NCBI GenBank assembly: GCA_938027685.1
Contig: CALJAM010000002.1
Coordinates: 1 to 64,000, forward strand
Source: an uncultured Bryobacteraceae bacterium
GTDB lineage: Bacteria; Acidobacteriota; Terriglobia; Bryobacterales; Bryobacteraceae
Direction of reading: 5' to 3'
Length of the DNA: 64,000 nt
The translations under genes were made by a program, and so were the position numbers. How positions within the stretch are numbered: position 1 is the first letter of the stretch; every line of letters starts with the position of its first letter. This document shows positions 18,188-29,904 of the stretch, one piece after another. The notes beneath the pieces are model-generated. The model ran no database searches. It was not told the origin of the DNA and saw only the letters and a list, made by a program, of their open reading frames with translations.

Positions 18188-19651
18188 CTAGGGCGCCAGC
18201 CTGGCGGCTTGGCTTGCATACTCCAGCACCGCAGAGGGGAAGATCCCTAGCAGAAGGGTGGCCACTGCCGACGCCCACAGCGCCGCTTGCACAGGCGCCG
18301 TGGGCGGAGTCAGGTCGCTTGCGGCCTCCGCCGGTTCGCGCATGTACATCACCACCAGGATGCGCAGGTAATAGTAGGCGGCCACGGCGCTGTTAAGCAA
18401 CCCGAGCACCGTCAGCCAGACCAGACCTGCCTCGAGCGCGGCTTTGAACACGTAGAATTTCCCGAAGAAACCGCCCGTCAGCGGCACGCCGATCAGGGAA
18501 AGCAGGAAGAGCGAAAGCAGGGCCGCCACCGCCGGCTGTTTCCATGCCAGTCCTGCGAGGTCGTCGACCTGCACGTAACGCTCGCCCTGGCGGGCGAAGT
18601 AGCTGACTACAGCGAAAGCCCCGACGTTCATGAAAACATAGGCGGCCAGGTAGAACATGGCGGCAGCCGTACCGATGGAGGAATGCGCGGCCACCGCGAC
18701 CATCACGTAACCCGCGTGCGCAATCGAGGAGTAGGCGAGCAGCCGTTTGATATTGCTTTGCAGCAGCGCGGCGAAATTCCCGATGATCATGGTGGCCAGC
18801 GCCGAGATCCAGACGATGTCCTCCCAGTTGGCGCTCACCGGTTCGAAGGCGGTCATGAAAACGCGGAGCAGGCCCGCGAAGGCTGCCGCTTTGGGCCCCG
18901 CCGAGAGGAACGCCGCCACTGGCGCCGGGGCGCCCTGGTATACGTCGGGGGCCCAGATTTGGAAGGGCGCGGCCGAGACCTTGAACGCGAATCCCACGAA
19001 CAGGAAGGCGGCGGCCGCGCCGACCAACGGGGTGGCCGCGACCGGCGGTCTGGCAAGCGCTGCACGGATCTCAACCAGCCACGTACTGCCCGCCGCGCCG
19101 TAGACCAAAGCCACCCCGTAGAGCAGGAATGCGCTGGCGAACGAGCCCAGCAGGAAGTATTTCACTGCCGCCTCGTTAGCCCGGCGGTCGGCACGCAGGT
19201 AACCCGCAAGCACGTAGCTGGCGATCGAGGAGGTCTCCAGGGCGATGAAGAGAATAATCAGCTCGGCCGCACTCGCCATCAGGCATTGACCTGCGACCGA
19301 GTAAAGCAGCAGCGCATAATACTCGCCCCTTTCGGCGGATTCGCGCCGCAGGTACGGGCCCGAGAAGAGCGCAACCAGCAGGCCGCCCGCAATCACAACC
19401 ACGCGGAAGAAGCCGGCGAACTCGTCCGCCGAGACAAGGCCGCTGAATGCAAGGCCGGGTTGCCGGGAGGCCGCAACCGAGGCAATCAGGGCCGCCCAAA
19501 GGGCAGCGAGGCAGAGGCGTCCCAGTTCGCGACCGCGGCGCCCGCCGGTGATTCCTTCCAAAACCAGGACCAGCGTCCCTGCCAGCACCAGCAGAATTTC
19601 CGGCGACAACCGCAGGAACTCGGCGGCAGTTGGTACGAAGGAGGGCTTCAC
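18188..19651 (-). CDS. nuoN: NADH-quinone oxidoreductase subunit N
   Basis: A 487-residue antiporter-like membrane subunit of respiratory complex I, one of the proton-pumping channels of the membrane arm. Long hydrophobic helices are seen throughout, with the conserved LFIALETSSIASYVLAG, YSSIAHAGYVMV and LSLIGVPLTGGFFGKFYVF segments (the last shown in part as GVPLTGGFFGKF). Its ATG overlaps the nuoM stop by four bases (ATGA at 19648-19651). It is the last gene of the leftward nuoJKLMN operon. Confidence 0.96.
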   Translation of the reverse strand: MKPSFVPTAAEFLRLSPEILLVLAGTLVLVLEGITGGRRGRELGRLCLAALWAALIASVAASRQPGLAFSGLVSADEFAGFFRVVVIAGGLLVALFSGPYLRRESAERGEYYALLLYSVAGQCLMASAAELIILFIALETSSIASYVLAGYLRADRRANEAAVKYFLLGSFASAFLLYGVALVYGAAGSTWLVEIRAALARPPVAATPLVGAAAAFLFVGFAFKVSAAPFQIWAPDVYQGAPAPVAAFLSAGPKAAAFAGLLRVFMTAFEPVSANWEDIVWISALATMIIGNFAALLQSNIKRLLAYSSIAHAGYVMVAVAAHSSIGTAAAMFYLAAYVFMNVGAFAVVSYFARQGERYVQVDDLAGLAWKQPAVAALLSLFLLSLIGVPLTGGFFGKFYVFKAALEAGLVWLTVLGLLNSAVAAYYYLRILVVMYMREPAEAASDLTPPTAPVQAALWASAVATLLLGIFPSAVLEYASQAARLAP

Positions 19652-21171
19652 GGCTTGGCCTCCTCGCGCGGCATGCTCAGCTGCACCCGGACCTCGCCGC
19701 TGGTGCGCGCGCGCTCAAGGATCCAGGCGTTCGTCTGGCGGATGGCGGGCAGGAACGTCTCGCTCGCCGTGCCCAACCACACCATCAACGCCACCAGTGG
19801 CAGCATCGCCGCCCACTCGCGCCTTTTCAGGTCATAGACGTGCTCGCGCACGCTTTCAGGCGCGGGCCCGAAGAACACGCGCTGGTAGAGCCACAGCATG
19901 TAGCCGGCCGCCAGGATCACTCCGGTGGCGGCCAGTACAGCCCAGCGGAAATTGACTTGCGCAGTGCCCTGCAGCACCAGGTACTCGCCCACGAAGTTGT
20001 TCAGCGTCGGCAGCCCGGCGCTGGCCAGCGCCGTAATCATGAAGACTGCCGCGAGATTCGGCGCGGGCGTAGCCACGCCGCCGTAGTCGGCAATCTCCAG
20101 CGAGTGCTTGCGTTCGTACAGAAAGCCTACCAGCACGAAGAGCGCGCCGGTGGAGATGCCGTGGTTGATCATCTGGTAGACGGCGCCGTCGGCGCCCAAC
20201 TGGCTGAAGGTGAAAATGCCCAGCACGACGAAGCCCAGGTGACTGACGGAGGTGTAGGCCACCAGTTTTTTCATGTTGGGCTGCACCAGGGCGACCAGCG
20301 CGCCATAGATGATGCCCGCGATGGCCAGCCCAACGATCCAGGGGGCGCATTCGCGCGAGGCTTGCGGGAACAGCGGCAGCAGGAAGCGCAGCAGCCCGTA
20401 GCAGCCCATCTTCAGCATGACGGAGGCCAGCATCACGGAGCCGGCCGTCGGGGCCTCCACGTGCGCATCCGGTAGCCAGGTGTGCAGCGGGAACAGGGGA
20501 ACCTTGATGGCGAAAGCGATAAAGAAGCCCAGAAACAGCAGCAGCTCCTCACCGCGGCGGAAAGCAAGATTGCCCGCGGCCTGCAAGCGGAGCAGCTCGA
20601 CGTAATCGAAGGTTCCCGCATACGTGTAAAGGTAAATGATTGCCGCCAGCATCAGCACCGAGCCGGCCATGGTGAAGAGGAAGAACTTCACCGCCGCGTA
20701 AATCCGGCGCTCGTGCCCCCAGACGCCGATCAGAAAGTACATGGGCACCAGGGAGACTTCCCAGAAGACGTAGAAGAGAATCAGGTCCAGCGCGACAAAG
20801 ACCCCGATCAGCCCGAACTCGAGCAGCAGAAACAGGGCGTAAAACTCCTTCACCCTGCGGCTTATGTAATTCCAGGAAACCAGGATCCCGACCGGCGTCA
20901 GCAGCGTGGTCAGCAGCACGAGCCAAAGGCTGAGGCCGTCCAGCGCCACGTGGTAGCGGATCTCCGGCGAGCGGATCCACGGCTTGTCGGTCACGAAAGC
21001 GAACTCGCCGGCCCCGCGGTAGCCGACCGCCAACCCAAGCGAAAGGACGAAGGTAAGCAGAGCGAAGCCCAGAGCTACGCGGCGGATGGTCTGCTCGCGT
21101 TCCCGAGGCAGGAAAAGCAGCAGCAGAAAACCGGCCAGAGGTAGGATGAGGACGACGTCCAGCAGATTCAT
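19648..21171 (-). CDS. nuoM: NADH-quinone oxidoreductase subunit M
   Basis: A 507-residue antiporter-like subunit of complex I. Typical segments are FYVFWEVSLVPMYFLIG, the buried-Lys region KFFLFTMAGSVLML and YTSVSHLGFVVLG. ATG 21171 is chosen because GGAGGTGGGCG precedes it and MNLLDVVLILPL is the expected first helix; an in-frame start 20 codons upstream would run inside nuoL. It overlaps nuoL by four bases (ATGA). Translational coupling along the operon is likely. Confidence 0.96.
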   Translation of the reverse strand: MNLLDVVLILPLAGFLLLLFLPREREQTIRRVALGFALLTFVLSLGLAVGYRGAGEFAFVTDKPWIRSPEIRYHVALDGLSLWLVLLTTLLTPVGILVSWNYISRRVKEFYALFLLLEFGLIGVFVALDLILFYVFWEVSLVPMYFLIGVWGHERRIYAAVKFFLFTMAGSVLMLAAIIYLYTYAGTFDYVELLRLQAAGNLAFRRGEELLLFLGFFIAFAIKVPLFPLHTWLPDAHVEAPTAGSVMLASVMLKMGCYGLLRFLLPLFPQASRECAPWIVGLAIAGIIYGALVALVQPNMKKLVAYTSVSHLGFVVLGIFTFSQLGADGAVYQMINHGISTGALFVLVGFLYERKHSLEIADYGGVATPAPNLAAVFMITALASAGLPTLNNFVGEYLVLQGTAQVNFRWAVLAATGVILAAGYMLWLYQRVFFGPAPESVREHVYDLKRREWAAMLPLVALMVWLGTASETFLPAIRQTNAWILERARTSGEVRVQLSMPREEAKP

Positions 21172-23012
21172 CGCCCACCTCCCGCCAGACCGATCGCCAG
21201 CAGAAGCGCCAGGGACCCTAACAGGACCCACGCCGCATAGCTGCGGAGGTCACCGGACTGAATGCGGCGCAGGACGTCGCCCGCGGCACGGGCCCGGGTG
21301 GCGATGCCGTTGACGGCGCCGTCGATCCAGGCCACGTCCACGGTGCGCCACAACATGTTTTCCGAACCTGTGATGACCGGCCGCAAGATCGCCGCCTGGT
21401 AGATCTCATCCACGAAGTATTTGTTGTAAACCAGCCGGTAAAGGGCGCCGAGGCGCGCGGCCACCCGATCGGCGAGACCGGGCCGTGCCACATAGAACAG
21501 CAAGGCCACGACGATGCCGGCCAGGCCTGCGGCCACCGAGATTGCGACCGGCAGGGTTTCGTGACGACCCTCCCCAGCCGGGAACATCGGCGCCAACCAG
21601 CGGGAAACCGGCGCGAAGCCGCCCGCCAGCGACAGCAGGGCTAACAGCACGAGAGGGACAGTCATCACGGGAGGGGACTCGTGGGCATAGCTCCAGCCGC
21701 GGGGCGCGCCGAAGAAGGCCAGGAAGATCGCGCGGAACACGTAGAAGGCGGTCAGGCCCGCGGTAAGCGTGCCGGCCCAGTACATCCAGGGTGCGTGATG
21801 ATAGGCGGCCAAGAGGATCTCGTCCTTGCTGAAAAAACCGGCCGTAAGGGGCACCCCCGAGATCGAGAGCGCAGCAGCCAGCAGCGTCCAGAAGGTGATC
21901 GGCGTTTTCGCTCGCAGGCCGCCCATCCTGCGCAGATCCTGCTCGCCCAGCGCGTGAATGACGCTGCCCGCCCCCAGAAACAGCAGGGCTTTGAAGAAGG
22001 CGTGCGTCCACAGGTGGTAAATGGCCGCGCCGAACGCGCCGACGCCGGCGCCCAGGAACATGTAGCCGAGCTGCGAAATGGTCGAGTAAGCGAAGACCTT
22101 CTTGATGTCGAACTGCGTCAGGCCGATCGTGGCGGCGAAGAAGGCGGTGGCGAGCCCGATGAGGGCCACGGCCTCCATGGCTAGCGGCGCATGCAGGTAA
22201 ACGACCGAGCAGCGAGCGACCATGTAGACGCCCGCGGTCACCATCGTCGCCGCGTGGATGAGGGCGGAGACCGGAGTGGGCCCCTCCATAGCATCGGGAA
22301 GCCACACGTACAGGGGAATCTGGGCCGATTTTCCCGTGGCCCCCACCAGCAGGAGCAAACCGATGGCGGTCAGCGTACCTACGCCCGCTTCGACGGGGAG
22401 CCTCGAGACGGCGTCGAAAACCTCGCCAAAATCGAGCGAGCGGAAATGGGTGTAGATGAGATAAATGCCCAGCGAAAAACCGAAATCGCCCACTCGATTC
22501 ACGATGAAAGCTTTATTGGCCGCATTGGTGGCGCTTGATTTCAGAAACCAGAAACCGATCAGTAGGTAACTGCATAAGCCCACGCCTTCCCAGCCGACGA
22601 ACAGCAGAAGGAAATTCGCCGCCAGCACGAGCGTGAGCATGAAAAACATGAACAGATTCAGGTAGGCGAAAAAGCGATAATATCCGCCCTCGTGCGCCAT
22701 GTAGCCGATGGAATAAATATGGATGAGCAGGCCGACGCCCGTTACCACCAAGAGCATGACCGCGCTCAGCCGGTCCACAGCCAGGTCGAAGCCAATCCGC
22801 ACGTCGCCGGCCTGGATCCAGGTGAAGTACCGCTCGAGGTGCGCCTCGTCCAGCGGCCAGAGCGCACCCAGCGTTTTCAGCGTCCACATGAAGCTGGCCA
22901 GCACCGCCCCGACGGCCACCGCGTTCACGAAGGCTTTTGAAGCGCGTCGTCCGAAGATCCCGTTCAGCAGGAAGCCCAGCAGGGGAAAGGCGGGGATCAA
23001 CCAGAGCTGCAT
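21168..23012 (-). CDS. nuoL: NADH-quinone oxidoreductase subunit L
   Basis: A 614-residue antiporter-like subunit at the distal tip of the complex I membrane arm. It carries the conserved WEGVGLCSYLLIGFWF, LPDAMEGPTPVSALIHAAT and YSTISQLGYMFLGAGVG segments (the second in part as LPDAMEGPTPVSALIHA). The C-terminal extension that runs along the other antiporter subunits is present. It lies four bases after nuoK and overlaps nuoM by four. Confidence 0.97.
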   Translation of the reverse strand: MQLWLIPAFPLLGFLLNGIFGRRASKAFVNAVAVGAVLASFMWTLKTLGALWPLDEAHLERYFTWIQAGDVRIGFDLAVDRLSAVMLLVVTGVGLLIHIYSIGYMAHEGGYYRFFAYLNLFMFFMLTLVLAANFLLLFVGWEGVGLCSYLLIGFWFLKSSATNAANKAFIVNRVGDFGFSLGIYLIYTHFRSLDFGEVFDAVSRLPVEAGVGTLTAIGLLLLVGATGKSAQIPLYVWLPDAMEGPTPVSALIHAATMVTAGVYMVARCSVVYLHAPLAMEAVALIGLATAFFAATIGLTQFDIKKVFAYSTISQLGYMFLGAGVGAFGAAIYHLWTHAFFKALLFLGAGSVIHALGEQDLRRMGGLRAKTPITFWTLLAAALSISGVPLTAGFFSKDEILLAAYHHAPWMYWAGTLTAGLTAFYVFRAIFLAFFGAPRGWSYAHESPPVMTVPLVLLALLSLAGGFAPVSRWLAPMFPAGEGRHETLPVAISVAAGLAGIVVALLFYVARPGLADRVAARLGALYRLVYNKYFVDEIYQAAILRPVITGSENMLWRTVDVAWIDGAVNGIATRARAAGDVLRRIQSGDLRSYAAWVLLGSLALLLAIGLAGGGR

Positions 23013-23016
23013 GGCG

Positions 23017-23331
23017 TCAATCCCGGAGCGCCTGCACCTCGTCGATTTCGACCGAGGCGCGGTTGCGGAAAACGGTGAGGATGATGGCGAGGCCCACCGC
23101 CGCCTCAGCGGCCGCCACTACCATGACGAAAAACGCCAACACCAGCCCGTCCACCTGGCGGAGATGATAGGCCAGCGCGACGAAGGTCAGGTTGACCGCG
23201 TTCAGCATCAGCTCGACGCACATGAACATGGTGATGATGTTGCGCCGCAGCAGGAAGCCCGCCGCTCCCAGCGTGAACAGCAGCGCGGCCAATATCAGGT
23301 ACCAGGAAAGCGGAACGCCCGCGGCGGTCAC
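23017..23331 (-). CDS. nuoK: NADH-quinone oxidoreductase subunit K
   Basis: A 104-residue, three-helix complex I subunit. The second helix has the conserved Glu in [18 protein letters not shown], which lies on the proton path. The length matches the family. It overlaps nuoJ by four bases (ATGA at 23328-23331). Confidence 0.96.
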   Translation of the reverse strand: MTAAGVPLSWYLILAALLFTLGAAGFLLRRNIITMFMCVELMLNAVNLTFVALAYHLRQVDGLVLAFFVMVVAAAEAAVGLAIILTVFRNRASVEIDEVQALRD

Positions 23332-23831
23332 CGTTTCACCTCCCTCCAGGCCAGCACGACCGCGCCGGCGATGGCAATGAGCACCAGAACCGAGGTCAAC
23401 TCAAAGGCGAGCAGATAACGGGTGAACAGTGCGTAACCTGTCTCGGCTGCGCCTCCTTGCCGGAACTCGCCGAAGCGGACCGGTTCGGGATCGGGGAAGC
23501 CCGCGAAGATGACGTAAGCCAGCGCGAGGAAGAGAGCCGCCAGCAGGGGCACGCCCAGGGTGGAAGCCATCAGCGAGGTCCCGCCGGGACGCTCCCCTCC
23601 CGCGTTCAGCAACATGATCACCATCACGAACAGGACCATCACTGCGCCTGCGTACACGATGACCTGCACAGCGGCGATGAACTGGGCGCCCAACAGCAGG
23701 TACAGCATCGCCAGCGAACCCATGACGCCGATCAGGGAAAGCGCGCTGACGATGGGCTGCCGTCGGATGACCACGTTCAGACCGCAAAGCGCGGCGATGG
23801 AGGCGAAAATCAAAAAGAGCAGACCGTCCAT
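23328..23831 (-). CDS. nuoJ: NADH-quinone oxidoreductase subunit J
   Basis: A 167-residue, five-helix complex I subunit with the conserved [20 protein letters not shown] segment in the third helix. GGAGGG lies three bases before the ATG. It is the first gene of this operon. The 235 bases to its right hold no nuoI or other nuo gene, so nuoA-I must be encoded elsewhere in this genome. Confidence 0.95.
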   Translation of the reverse strand: MDGLLFLIFASIAALCGLNVVIRRQPIVSALSLIGVMGSLAMLYLLLGAQFIAAVQVIVYAGAVMVLFVMVIMLLNAGGERPGGTSLMASTLGVPLLAALFLALAYVIFAGFPDPEPVRFGEFRQGGAAETGYALFTRYLLAFELTSVLVLIAIAGAVVLAWREVKR

Positions 23832-24066
23832 CGGCCCTCCATGTTATCGTCCCGGAAGCCCGACTCCTCGCTCCGGGCGCATCAATCGCACTACTGTAGC
23901 GAAGCGGGCCGCCGGCCTACAAGGGCCGCCGCGCGCGCAAGGCGGGCGCTTCCGGCCGGAAAGCAAACGCTGCCCTAAATTCTTGACGCGGCGCACCCGA
24001 TGAAACCACAATGGTGAATGGGGGCCGCACAACAGGCCGAACAGAAAATGACACAAGAGCCCGCCG

Positions 24067-26481
<2,415 letters not shown>

Positions 26482-26494
26482 TCAGTTATGCGGC

Positions 26495-26752
26495 TCAGGA
26501 GACGGGGAGCACGCTGACGTACTTGCCCAGCCGTCCGCGGTCGTGATACACAACGCGGCCGGGAATGCGTGCGTAGAGCGTGTCGTCTTTGCCGATGCCG
26601 ACGTTCTCGCCCGGCTTGACCCTGGTGCCGCGCTGGCGCACGAGGATTGCGCCGCCGGGAACCATCTGTCCGCTGAAGACCTTGAACCCCAGCCGCTGCC
26701 CTTGGGAATCCCGTCCGTTGCGGGAAACGCCGCCGCCTTTCTTATGCGCCAT
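26495..26752 (-). CDS. rpmA: 50S ribosomal protein L27
   Basis: An 85-residue L27 beginning [21 protein letters not shown], a typical N-terminus that reaches towards the peptidyl-transferase centre (in part: [14 protein letters not shown]). No N-terminal cleavage extension of the Firmicutes type is present. It overlaps the rplU 3' end by 11 bases and precedes obg by 46. Confidence 0.98.
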   Translation of the reverse strand: MAHKKGGGVSRNGRDSQGQRLGFKVFSGQMVPGGAILVRQRGTRVKPGENVGIGKDDTLYARIPGRVVYHDRGRLGKYVSVLPVS

Positions 26753-27110
26753 GCTGTGCCTCCTCGACCTGGTTGGGTTCGCTTGGGGCGCCCTGATCAG
26801 GGGCCAGGATGTCGGTGACCTTAAGACGGGTCAGTTCCTGGCGGTGGCCGATCGTGCGCTTGTACTGCTTCTTGCGCTTGAATTTGAAAACTTTAATCTT
26901 TTCGCCCCGGAAGTGAGCCTCGATGACAGCGCGCACCCTGGCGCCTGCCAGTTCGCTTCCGGTGAGCAACACTCCGGGCCGGGGCGAAAGCGCCAACACG
27001 CGACCGATCTCCACTTGCGAGCCCTCTTCTCCAGGCAGTCTTTCTACTTCGACGATTTGGCCCGGCGCGACACGATACTGCTTGCCACCAGTCTCGATTA
27101 CGGCGTACAT
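26742..27110 (-). CDS. rplU: 50S ribosomal protein L21
   Basis: A 122-residue L21 with the family start [18 protein letters not shown] and the conserved [19 protein letters not shown] region that contacts 23S rRNA. The C-terminal tail ([18 protein letters not shown]) is longer than in E. coli L21 (103 residues) and is the part that overlaps rpmA. It is the first gene of the rplU-rpmA-obg operon. Confidence 0.97.
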   Translation of the reverse strand: MYAVIETGGKQYRVAPGQIVEVERLPGEEGSQVEIGRVLALSPRPGVLLTGSELAGARVRAVIEAHFRGEKIKVFKFKRKKQYKRTIGHRQELTRLKVTDILAPDQGAPSEPNQVEEAQHGA

Positions 27111-27206
27111 AAGCTACGCGATCCTACTGGGAGTTCCAAACGGGCCGTGCGGCAGAAGGCCGAGGTGGGATCAGGCTCGCCCGCGGCCCTAAGGACCTAC
27201 ACCATG

Positions 27207-27212
27207 ATAATA
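27207..27212 (-). promoter_or_regulatory. -10 element of the rplU-rpmA-obg operon
   Basis: TATTAT on the minus strand, about 97 bases before the rplU ATG. The leader between is long enough to hold an L21-type autoregulatory structure, but no motif was recognised by eye. Confidence 0.35.
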
Positions 27213-27292
27213 CAACAGCCGCGCAGCGCGGGCGGCGGGCCCGTCACCTCCGTGGAAGGGCTTGCATCTTTGCGGGTGAGAGCAGGTCGCCG

Positions 27293-27478
27293 ATGCCGCT
27301 TTACGAGTACCGCTGCCAAGAGTGCGGAACAATCTTTGAGCAGCTCCGGCGGGCTGACCAGGCCGACCGCGGCGTGACCTGTCCGCGCTGCGGCGCTGAG
27401 CAGGTGGAAAGGCTGGTTTCGCTGTTCAGCCAGTCCGCGCGAAGCTGCGGCGGAAGCGCCCGTCGAGGCTTTACCTGA
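27293..27478 (+). CDS. FmdB-type zinc-ribbon protein
   Basis: A 61-residue protein with the FmdB/CxxC_CxxC regulatory signature: MPLYEYRCQECG at the start, zinc ligands C8, C11, C30 and C33, and a short Ser/Gly-rich tail. The family has no firm biochemical role; some members are called putative regulators. It diverges from the rplU operon. Confidence 0.85.
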   Translation: MPLYEYRCQECGTIFEQLRRADQADRGVTCPRCGAEQVERLVSLFSQSARSCGGSARRGFT

Positions 27479-27525
27479 GGCTAGGCGTTTGCGCGGCGGT
27501 CGGCCGTGCGGGACGGGCTTCAGGG

Positions 27526-28383
27526 TCAGTAGAGAGGGCGCGGCCCTTTGAGGGGGGAGCTCTTGCCCAAGGCATCCAGCAGCGGGCGGGCCCCGGCCGC
27601 CACCAGCGAGAGCTCCGAAGGCGCCTGGAAGAACTGGAACCCCTGCTCGATGAATTCCTTCAGCTGGGCCGGGTTACCCGCCGGCCGTCCCAGGGGTATC
27701 TTGTGCTTGCGCGCCGCCGCCACCACGCGGGCAACCGCCTCACGGTGGCGCGGATCGTCCTGCCTGCCCCGCAGCCCCAGCGAAAAAGAGAGGTCGGAGG
27801 TTCCGATGAAGATCACGTCAATGCCGGGCACCGCGGCGATTTCTTCGATTCTTTCAACCGCCTCCTTCTGCTCGATGATCACGACGACCATCGCATTTTG
27901 GTCGGCGAAGTCCTGGTAACCCCCGGGAGCCGGCCAGCGCAACCCCGCCAATCCCGGCCCGAAACCGCGCTTTCCCAAGGGCGGGTACTTACAGGCTTCC
28001 ACGGCGCGGCGCGCCAGCTCGGGCGTCGAAGTGAACGGGAAGATCACGCCGAGCGCGCCGATATCCAGTGCGCGCTTCGCCGTCCACAGCTCGTTGACCG
28101 GAACCCGGATGAAGGGAACCGTCGGCGTGCCTCGCGTGGCCAGAATCATGGCCCGCGCTGTCTCGAGCGTGACGGCGCTGTGCTCCATCTCGATCCAGAT
28201 GAAATCGAAGCCCAAATTTCCCGCCTGTGCAGCCACGTCCGGGCTCGGCGTCGTGATGGTGAGGCCCAGCACGGGCCTGCCTTCGCGCAACTGCCTGCGC
28301 ACCGGGTTTTCCCACGCCTCCGGCGCCTGCGCCGTCAGGACGGCGGCGGTCATCGTCCACAACCACGTCTTTTGTCCGCGCAT
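27526..28383 (-). CDS. HpcH/HpaI-family class II aldolase with signal-like N-terminus
   Basis: A 285-residue TIM-barrel aldolase of the HpcH/HpaI family (2-keto-3-deoxy-sugar acid or 4-hydroxy-2-oxo-acid type). Family segments are FDFIWIEMEHSAV near residue 62, PFIRVPVNE near 95 and IEQKEAVERIEEI near 175, with the metal-binding Glu of the VVVIIEQ strand and Asp of IDVIFIGTSDLS. The first 22 residues look like a Sec leader (MRGQKTWLWTMTAAVLTAQA), which is odd for a cytoplasmic aldolase. ATG 28383 is preceded by ACGGAG. Reading further upstream in the same frame only runs antisense through the next two genes. Confidence 0.82.
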   Translation of the reverse strand: MRGQKTWLWTMTAAVLTAQAPEAWENPVRRQLREGRPVLGLTITTPSPDVAAQAGNLGFDFIWIEMEHSAVTLETARAMILATRGTPTVPFIRVPVNELWTAKRALDIGALGVIFPFTSTPELARRAVEACKYPPLGKRGFGPGLAGLRWPAPGGYQDFADQNAMVVVIIEQKEAVERIEEIAAVPGIDVIFIGTSDLSFSLGLRGRQDDPRHREAVARVVAAARKHKIPLGRPAGNPAQLKEFIEQGFQFFQAPSELSLVAAGARPLLDALGKSSPLKGPRPLY

Positions 28384-28416
28384 GATCTCCGTTAAGATAG
28401 CGCAAGGAGAAATGCC

Positions 28417-28722
28417 ATGCTGATCGTGCACGTCCATGTCCACGTGAAGCCGGAGTTCGTCGAGGCGTTTCGCCAGGCCACCATCGAGAACGCGCGCGAG
28501 AGCGTCAAGGAACCCGGCGTGGCGCGATTCGACGTCATCCAGCAAACCGACGATCCGACGCGGTTCATTCTCGTCGAAGTCTACCGGACGCCGGAAGCGC
28601 CTGCGCAGCACAAGGAAACGGCCCACTATCAGCGTTGGCGCGATACCGTGGCCGAGATGATGGCGGAGCCGCGGACCAGCGTGAAGTACACGAACGTATT
28701 TCCTGCGGACGAGGGCTGGTAG
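28417..28722 (+). CDS. Antibiotic-biosynthesis-monooxygenase (ABM/LsrG-like) domain protein
   Basis: A 101-residue ferredoxin-like dimer of the ABM family, with [18 protein letters not shown] at the N-terminus and [21 protein letters not shown] in the middle (in part: [20 protein letters not shown]). It most resembles LsrG-type and quinol-monooxygenase-type small proteins. A TAAGAT -10-like element and AAGGAG precede the ATG. The iron-type dehydrogenase gene begins 15 bases downstream, so the two are probably co-transcribed. Substrate unknown. Confidence 0.75.
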   Translation: MLIVHVHVHVKPEFVEAFRQATIENARESVKEPGVARFDVIQQTDDPTRFILVEVYRTPEAPAQHKETAHYQRWRDTVAEMMAEPRTSVKYTNVFPADEGW

Positions 28723-28737
28723 GGGAAGGCCACGGCG

Positions 28738-29892
28738 ATGCAGTTCGAGTTCGCCACCGCGGGGAGGATCGTTTTCGGCTCGGGAACGGTTCGCGAGGTC
28801 GCACCGGCCGCGCTTTCTTTCGGGAAGCGCGTACTGCTGGTGACGGGCTGCCCGGAAGCCGTCTTCGCGCCTTTGGAAGAGGAGCTTCGACGCGCGGGAC
28901 TCGAGTCCCTTCGCTTGGAGGTCCGTAGCGAGCCGACGCTTGACCTGGTCCGGGAAGGTACGGCGAAGGCGCGCGAAGCCGGCTGTGAGGCGGTCATCGC
29001 AGTGGGCGGCGGCAGTGCGATCGATGCCGGCAAGGCGATCGCGGCGCTGGCTAGCAATGGCGGCGATCCACTGGACTACCTCGAGGTCATCGGTCAGGGA
29101 CGCCCGCTGCGCCTGCCCTCGCTGCCTTGGATCGCGGTGCCCACGACGGCCGGAACGGGTGCGGAAGTGACGCGTAACGCCGTGCTGGCCTCGCCGGAGC
29201 ACAAGGTGAAGGCCAGTTTGCGCAGCCCGCTCATGCTGGCGCGCCTGGCCGTGGTGGATCCCGATCTCACGCTGGAGCTTCCTCCCGACGTCACCTCCAG
29301 CACGGGACTGGACGCTTTGACGCAATTGATCGAGCCGTACGTGTCGATCCGGGCCAATGCGATGACCGACATGTTCTGTCGGGAGGGCATGCTGCGCGTG
29401 GCGCGCTCGTTGGAACGGGCGTGCCGCTATCCGCGTGACCGTGAGGCTCGCACCGACATGAGCTTCGCGAGCCTGCTCGGCGGGTTGGCCCTTGCCAACG
29501 CGGGCCTTGGCGCGGTTCACGGCTTCGCAGCGCCAATCGGCGGCATGTTCGATGCGCCTCACGGCGCCGTTTGCGCGGGACTGCTGCCGCAGGTCATGCG
29601 TGTCAACATTCGCGCCTTGCGCGCCCGCGCGCCGGATTCGCCCGTGCTCGAGCGGTACCGCGACGTGGCGCGGATCCTGACCGGCCGCGGCGAGGCCCAG
29701 CCGGAAGACGGGGTCGCCTGGGTGGCAGACCTGGTCGAGCGGCTGGGAATCCTGATGCTGCGTGCCTACGGCGTCAGGCGCGAGCACGTGCCTGTGCTGG
29801 TGGAAAAGGCCGCGCGGGCCTCCAGCATGAGGGGCAATCCCATAGCTCTTACGGCCGAAGAACTGACGGAGATTCTCGAGGCGGCCCTGTGA
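28738..29892 (+). CDS. Iron-type (group III) alcohol dehydrogenase
   Basis: A 384-residue NAD(P)-linked dehydrogenase of the Fe-ADH family. It has the GGGSAID dinucleotide-binding motif near residue 87 and the PTTAGTGAEVTRNAV segment near 139. Of the four metal ligands known in FucO (Asp, His, His, His), Asp of GLDALTQ, His of AVHGF and His of APHG are present, but the second position is Gln. The nearby catalytic His is also replaced (FAAPIGG). This pattern appears in a subfamily of Fe-ADH-like proteins, so the metal or reaction may differ. It follows the ABM gene. Confidence 0.85.
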   Translation: MQFEFATAGRIVFGSGTVREVAPAALSFGKRVLLVTGCPEAVFAPLEEELRRAGLESLRLEVRSEPTLDLVREGTAKAREAGCEAVIAVGGGSAIDAGKAIAALASNGGDPLDYLEVIGQGRPLRLPSLPWIAVPTTAGTGAEVTRNAVLASPEHKVKASLRSPLMLARLAVVDPDLTLELPPDVTSSTGLDALTQLIEPYVSIRANAMTDMFCREGMLRVARSLERACRYPRDREARTDMSFASLLGGLALANAGLGAVHGFAAPIGGMFDAPHGAVCAGLLPQVMRVNIRALRARAPDSPVLERYRDVARILTGRGEAQPEDGVAWVADLVERLGILMLRAYGVRREHVPVLVEKAARASSMRGNPIALTAEELTEILEAAL

Positions 29893-29904
29893 GCGGCCTG
29901 TTTT

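Noticed and set aside
18287-19837. A 516-codon plus-strand frame antisense to nuoN and nuoM.
   Set aside because: Its translation is His/Arg/Gln-rich with no family features, whereas the minus strand encodes clear complex I subunits. This is a GC-rich shadow frame.
27526-29787. A 753-codon minus-strand frame reaching from the aldolase upstream to 29787.
   Set aside because: Beyond 28383 it runs antisense through the ABM and Fe-ADH genes with arginine-rich, unstructured sequence. Only 27526-28383 matches a protein family.
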